From contig JAZBPA010000336.1 in NCBI GenBank assembly GCA_036351435.1, forward strand, positions 1-8,464: a stretch of DNA of 8,464 nt. Reading direction: 5' to 3'. A program made the position numbers and the translations under genes. The notes below the pieces were generated by a model. It was not told where the DNA came from, did not search any database, and saw only the letters and a list, made by a program, of their open reading frames with translations. Shown in pieces: positions 5,834 to 8,464 of this stretch. Every line of letters begins with the position of its first letter. Positions within the stretch are counted from its first letter, which is position 1. The DNA comes from JAAUQA01 sp036351435 (GTDB taxonomy: Bacteria > Pseudomonadota > Gammaproteobacteria > Competibacterales > Competibacteraceae).

Positions 5834-6250
5834 ATGAAAAAAGCTAATCCAGTCAACATCCACGTGATTGATCATGTAGTGATTCGTGTCAATGACCTTG
5901 AGAAGATGATCACCTTTTACAGCGAGGTACTCGGTTGTCGACTTGAACGCGGTCCGGGAGAAATGAGACTCGCACAACTTCGCGCTGGCCTTTCGTTGAT
6001 CGACTTGGTCGATGTCAAAGGACCTCTCGGCCGCGAAGGCGGCCAAGCGCCCCATCAAGAGGCACCGAATATGGATCACCTTTGCCTACAGGTAAACCCT
6101 TGGAACCCTGACGCCATACAAGTGCATCTTAAAGAACACGGCGTTGAGCTGGGGGAGATCGTCAACCGATATGGGGCATTGGGAAGCGGCCCCTCGTTAT
6201 ACATAAAAGATCCAGAAGGCAATACTATCGAACTGAAAGGGTCGAACTGA
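5834..6250 (+). CDS. VOC-superfamily (glyoxalase-fold) protein
   Basis: A 138-residue single-module VOC protein with two beta-alpha-beta-beta-beta repeats. The first begins IDHVVIRVNDLEKMITFYSE (12-31) with the typical FY-x-x-VLG turn; the second begins MDHLCLQV (80-87) and ends with IKDPEGNTIELKG (124-136). Candidate metal ligands are H14, H82 and E133, the usual positions. The first-repeat Glu ligand is not obvious (LIDLVD at 55-60). Family members include glyoxalase I, dioxygenases and antibiotic-binding proteins, so the reaction is open. The gene starts 18 bases after the exporter stops and is surely co-transcribed. There is no strong ribosome site, suggesting translation depends on the upstream gene. 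Confidence 0.85.
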   Translation: MKKANPVNIHVIDHVVIRVNDLEKMITFYSEVLGCRLERGPGEMRLAQLRAGLSLIDLVDVKGPLGREGGQAPHQEAPNMDHLCLQVNPWNPDAIQVHLKEHGVELGEIVNRYGALGSGPSLYIKDPEGNTIELKGSN

Positions 6251-6263
6251 GTTGGTCCTATTA

Positions 6264-6347
6264 ACATGGACACGCTTACCGACGGTGGCATCACGGTGCC
6301 AAACTGAGAAGTCGAAATTAACTCTGTGTGAGGAAGAGCGTCCATGT
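6264..6347. repeat. Imperfect inverted repeat in the convergent gap
   Basis: ACATGGACACGCT (6264-6276) is answered by AGCGTCCATGT (6337-6347), complementary except for a two-base difference. Between them lies a smaller inverted repeat TGGCA-TCACGG-TGCCA (6287-6302). A GAGGAAGAG leader precedes ATG 6343 and a 12-codon frame. This 128-base interval separates the VOC gene from the sulfur operon; it might hold terminators or the rest of an insertion element. No T-tracts follow the stems. Confidence 0.3.
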
Positions 6348-6378
6348 CATTAGAACTGTTTAGCCCGCCCTTATCCGA

Positions 6379-6795
6379 TTAGATTTTTTTCTCCATGAAA
6401 TCGAAAATTTTCATCCCCACAATCATGGAAAGAACGAATGCCATGATGTCTATATTGAAGGTTGAAAGCCCCACAATAGCCGGGCCGGGACAGAGCCCGC
6501 TCAGTCCCCAGCCTGACCCGAAAAGCACGGCACCAACGATAAGCCGCGTGTCGATGACGCGATGGGTAGGCACCGCGAAAGTGCTGGCAAACAGTGGCTT
6601 GTTACGGGAAAAAGTCAGTTTGTAACCGATGCCGGTGACCAGTAGTGCGCCCCCCATAACAAAAACCAATGTGGGGTCCCAATGGCCAGTCACATCCAGA
6701 AAACCTTGCACTCTTTTAGGGTTGACCATTTCCGACAAGATCAGCCCTACTCCAAAAATCATCCCGGCCACGAGGGCAGATAAGGTACTTTTCAT
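6379..6795 (-). CDS. DUF6691 / YeeE-like transporter, C-terminal half (PmpB/BigM-type)
   Basis: A 138-residue membrane protein with about four hydrophobic helices. The start is ATG 6795: it overlaps the stop of the upstream gene as TAATG, and the frame extending further is only a shadow of that gene. Signature residues are GMIFGVGLILSEMVNPKRVQ (11-30), GFLDVTGHWDP (31-41) and GSGWGLSGLCPGPAI (93-107) with Cys102. This is the DUF6691 family, which corresponds to the second half of YeeE/YedE transporters and works with a separate first half. In the Xylella/Agrobacterium bigR operon the equivalent pair is encoded beside the persulfide dioxygenase. Transport of thiosulfate or another reduced sulfur species through conserved cysteines is likely from the family. 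It is the last gene of the operon. Confidence 0.88.
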   Translation of the reverse strand: MKSTLSALVAGMIFGVGLILSEMVNPKRVQGFLDVTGHWDPTLVFVMGGALLVTGIGYKLTFSRNKPLFASTFAVPTHRVIDTRLIVGAVLFGSGWGLSGLCPGPAIVGLSTFNIDIMAFVLSMIVGMKIFDFMEKKI

Positions 6796-7226
6796 TAGCG
6801 GTTCTCCAGCTGAAACAACCCCAACAGAAAAACCGTCAGCATGCCAACGGTGATGAAAACCAACGTGGCAACCAATGAACGCGGGGAAAGCCGTGAAATA
6901 CCGCAAACCCCGTGCCCACTTGTGCAACCGTTGCCCAGCCGCGTGCCGAAACCAACCAACAATCCAGCGATAACCAGAATGGAGGTGTGACTCTCAATTT
7001 GCAGGGTAATGGGCCGATAGAGCCAGTGAAACAACAAGCCACTGAGTAGCAACCCGGCAATGAATGTCCATTGCCACGGCTGGGCAGAAGTAGGCTTTAA
7101 TAGGCTGGAAAAAATGCTACTGATACCGGCAATTCTGCCACTCGTTGCCATCAGGGTAACGACGGCCAGTCCAATGAATGCGCCACCGATTAATCCCGTT
7201 TGCCAGGAAAATTCAACGATGTTCAT
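6795..7226 (-). CDS. YeeE/YedE-family transporter, N-terminal half (PmpA/BigL-type)
   Basis: A 143-residue membrane protein with about four hydrophobic segments. I chose ATG 7226, which overlaps the preceding gene's TGA as ATGA and follows a GGGAGA ribosome site; the frame can also start at TTG 7241. Conserved features are GGAFIGLAVVTLMATSGRIA (residues 14-33) and GFGTRLGNGCTSGHGVCGIS (92-111), with Cys101 and Cys108. In YeeE-type thiosulfate transporters such cysteines line the substrate path. Together with the DUF6691 protein it makes a complete two-piece transporter. Overlaps on both sides imply stoichiometric co-expression with the persulfide dioxygenase. Confidence 0.9.
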   Translation of the reverse strand: MNIVEFSWQTGLIGGAFIGLAVVTLMATSGRIAGISSIFSSLLKPTSAQPWQWTFIAGLLLSGLLFHWLYRPITLQIESHTSILVIAGLLVGFGTRLGNGCTSGHGVCGISRLSPRSLVATLVFITVGMLTVFLLGLFQLENR

Positions 7227-7909
7227 GACAGTCTCCCACAACGCAAATTGGCCGGGACCGCGATATCCATCATTTTCGGATCCGGCAAGTTGAGATTGTC
7301 CATGATCTCAATGTATTGCTCCCGGCTTTTGCCTGCGAGTCTGGGGTTATGCGCTTTTTCTTCCGCAATGGTGCTGACCGTCCACCCTTTATAGTCGTGG
7401 CCGGGAAATACCAAGGTAGAATCCGGCAAGGTAAATAGCCTGTTCTGGATGCTGTCCCAGGATTTGCCGGCATCGCCACCCTGAAAATCGGTTCTACCCG
7501 AGCCTCGGATTAGCAATACATCACCGGTAAATACCATGCCCTCAGTGGTAAAACTGAACGATTCATTGGTATGACCGGGTGTATACAAGGCCTTGAGTTC
7601 AATACTCCCCACTGTAATCAGTTCGCAGTCATCAATCTTGTCGGAGACGCACTCAGCGGCCGTATACTCGCCCATGATCGTTTTGCATCCCGTTGCGTCA
7701 CGCAACTGGCCGGGCGCAGTGATGTGGTCGGCGTGAGTATGGGTATCGATGGCCACCGATAGCGTCAAGCCCAATTGTTCTAGCAGTGTCAAGTACTGCT
7801 GCGTATTCTCTAATACCGGATCAATAACGATTGCGCTATTCGTGTTTTTGCAACCCAGCAAATAAGTGTATGTGCCCGTAGGTTGGTGAAAGAGTTGTCT
7901 AAACAGCAT
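7223..7909 (-). CDS. ETHE1/Blh-type persulfide dioxygenase (sulfur dioxygenase)
   Basis: A 228-residue metallo-beta-lactamase-fold enzyme. The metal motif THTHADH gives H57, H59, D61 and H62; H113 (PGHT), D130 (TGD) and H171 (PGHDYKGW) complete the set. GSGRTDFQGGD (136-146) is typical of ETHE1-like sulfur dioxygenases, which use a mononuclear iron (H57, H113, D130) to oxidise glutathione persulfide to sulfite and glutathione in the cytoplasm. ETHE1 proper and the short bacterial Blh forms share this pattern; no rhodanese domain is fused. The start is well defined by AGGAGG five bases ahead. It is overlapped by the remnant of a TauE/SafE exporter upstream and by the YeeE gene downstream. The usual sulfide-sensing regulator (BigR/SqrR) is not in the window. 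Confidence 0.93.
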   Translation of the reverse strand: MLFRQLFHQPTGTYTYLLGCKNTNSAIVIDPVLENTQQYLTLLEQLGLTLSVAIDTHTHADHITAPGQLRDATGCKTIMGEYTAAECVSDKIDDCELITVGSIELKALYTPGHTNESFSFTTEGMVFTGDVLLIRGSGRTDFQGGDAGKSWDSIQNRLFTLPDSTLVFPGHDYKGWTVSTIAEEKAHNPRLAGKSREQYIEIMDNLNLPDPKMMDIAVPANLRCGRLS

Positions 7910-7995
7910 GGCTGCCTCCTATCAATTGGGCAATCATCGCGATACCCGTCATCAAAAGTGCTGTTGCAAATAGCCTGTGCAACAACGGGCCTACC
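7899..7995 (-). pseudogene. TauE/SafE-type sulfite exporter, C-terminal remnant
   Basis: Upstream of the dioxygenase, an open minus frame reads VGPLLHRLFATALLMTGIAM followed by IAQLIGGSHAV and a TAG at 7899-7901, overlapping the dioxygenase start by 11 bases. One hydrophobic helix preceded by an 'LLHRLFA-x-x-LL' pattern is how TauE/SafE proteins end. Such an exporter normally accompanies Blh, YeeE and DUF6691 genes, removing the sulfite produced. Upstream the frame meets a stop within the MITE-like repeat, so about 220 residues are missing. Identification rests on 31 residues plus operon context. Confidence 0.5.
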
Positions 7996-8225
7996 AGGGG
8001 TAGCTACAGGATTCGTCCGACATCATGCAGTATCACCCAACCCTATGAAATAAATACGGTAAAGCACCTGTTGCACAAACGAAGGATTGTGCACAGTCAA
8101 TGCTCAAGGCTATGAAACAGTGACTTAGCTTTTGCGAAAACCAGCTGCCAAACCGATTTATATGGCAATACCTTTGTGCAGAGCTTGCAGCTGCATCCTG
8201 AAGCACGAATCCTGTAGCTATCCCT
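7996..8225. mobile_element. MITE-like element with imperfect terminal inverted repeats
   Basis: The 35 bases at 7996-8030 and the reverse complement of 8191-8225 match at 28 positions, including a perfect 16-base core: TAGCTACAGGATTCGT (8001-8016) and ACGAATCCTGTAGCTA (8205-8220). The 160 bases between carry no convincing gene but include a further hairpin, TGCACAA (8072-8078) with TTGTGCA (8088-8094). Size (230 bp), inverted ends and lack of coding sequence fit a miniature inverted-repeat element. No clean target duplication is seen, though TA occurs close to both ends (7992-7993, 8227-8228). It explains most of the 343 bases without a gene between 7910 and 8252. Confidence 0.6.
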
Positions 8226-8252
8226 ATAAACCCGATCACCGGATCTGCAGAA

Positions 8253-8464
8253 TTATCTATCCGCTTGACCTGAATCCAGGGCTCGCAACCGGTCATGGAG
8301 TTGATCAATGTGCTCCAGCAACTCCAGCGCGAGGGCGGCGCCAGCAAGGTTGACGTCCAGGTCGCGTTGCAATCGCAGTACGATGCGTATCCGTTTGATG
8401 CAGGTGGCGGAGAAGCACCAGGGAGGACCCCGGGGTCCTGGGGGTGCCAAGAGGCCCTGTTCCA
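8253..8464 (-). CDS. CbpM-like chaperone modulator, C-terminal part (partial)
   Basis: The minus frame is open to the right window edge and stops at TAA 8253-8255. It reads EQGLLAPPGPRGPPW, CFSATCIKRIRIVLRLQRDL, DVNLAGAALALELLEHIDQL and LRALDSGQADR. The segment RLQRDL-x-VNLAGAALALELL is the characteristic core helix of CbpM and related MerR-like modulators, which bind the DnaJ-type co-chaperone CbpA and tune its DnaK and DNA-binding activities. In genomes it usually follows a cbpA gene, which would lie beyond the window. The C-terminus is slightly long and the Pro/Gly-rich stretch before WCFS is unusual. At least 69 codons are present; about 30 N-terminal ones are missing. Confidence 0.8.
   Translation of the reverse strand, partial: EQGLLAPPGPRGPPWCFSATCIKRIRIVLRLQRDLDVNLAGAALALELLEHIDQLHDRLRALDSGQADR
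8424..8439. repeat. 16-bp perfect GC-rich palindrome inside the CbpM-like gene
   Basis: AGGACCCC is followed directly by its reverse complement GGGGTCCT. It encodes the Pro/Gly-rich stretch that replaces the usual sequence before the conserved WCFS. A binding role is unproven, and a chance consequence of the PGPRGP codons is possible. Confidence 0.4.

Noticed and set aside
8033..8347. Minus-strand 104-residue frame across the MITE-like element and the CbpM-like gene
   Set aside because: It overlaps the CbpM-like frame on the same strand and crosses the element's inverted repeat; no protein-like features.
1..8464. CRISPR array, tRNA or rRNA genes
   Set aside because: No regularly spaced direct repeats, no cloverleaf-like segments and no rRNA-like stretches were seen on either strand.

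Overview
The window looks like a mosaic, accessory stretch of a proteobacterial genome or plasmid, probably gamma- or betaproteobacterial. The evidence is a mercury-resistance tail, a sulfide/persulfide detoxification operon of the Xylella/Agrobacterium Blh type, a LysR-controlled DMT exporter and a CbpM-type chaperone modulator. The species cannot be named from the sequence. Several gene remnants sit at segment boundaries, so the region appears to have been assembled by successive insertions and deletions.

Left part (1-1200): the 3' end of merP is followed within 4 bases by a 74-residue, 11-cysteine protein of the GDCCVxC family. Converging on them is a serine recombinase. A perfect 10-bp inverted repeat covers its start codon, and further copies of the half-site lie upstream, as expected of a resolution or autoregulatory site.

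Cargo (1246-2750): an AT-rich pair of genes for unrecognised lipoproteins with many cysteines. They differ in base composition from everything around them and are the best candidates here for something undescribed.

Scar zone (2784-3790): a truncated tyrosine integrase, a strong hairpin, the C-terminal remnant of an unknown protein, a 52-bp perfect palindrome and the N-terminal part of an IS630-type transposase. The palindrome lies exactly at the junction of two broken genes.

Middle (3787-6250): a LysR regulator, apparently frameshifted near its C-terminus, is divergent from a 10-TM EamA/DMT exporter and a small VOC (glyoxalase-fold) protein. The exporter and VOC genes probably form one operon under the LysR protein.

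Right part (6379-8464, minus strand): a TauE/SafE remnant, an ETHE1-like persulfide dioxygenase, a YeeE/YedE half-transporter and its DUF6691 partner overlap one another in a tight operon for oxidising persulfide and moving sulfur species. The TauE/SafE gene is cut by a 230-bp MITE-like element with 35-bp imperfect terminal inverted repeats. Beyond the element, the 3' part of a cbpM-like gene runs off the window.
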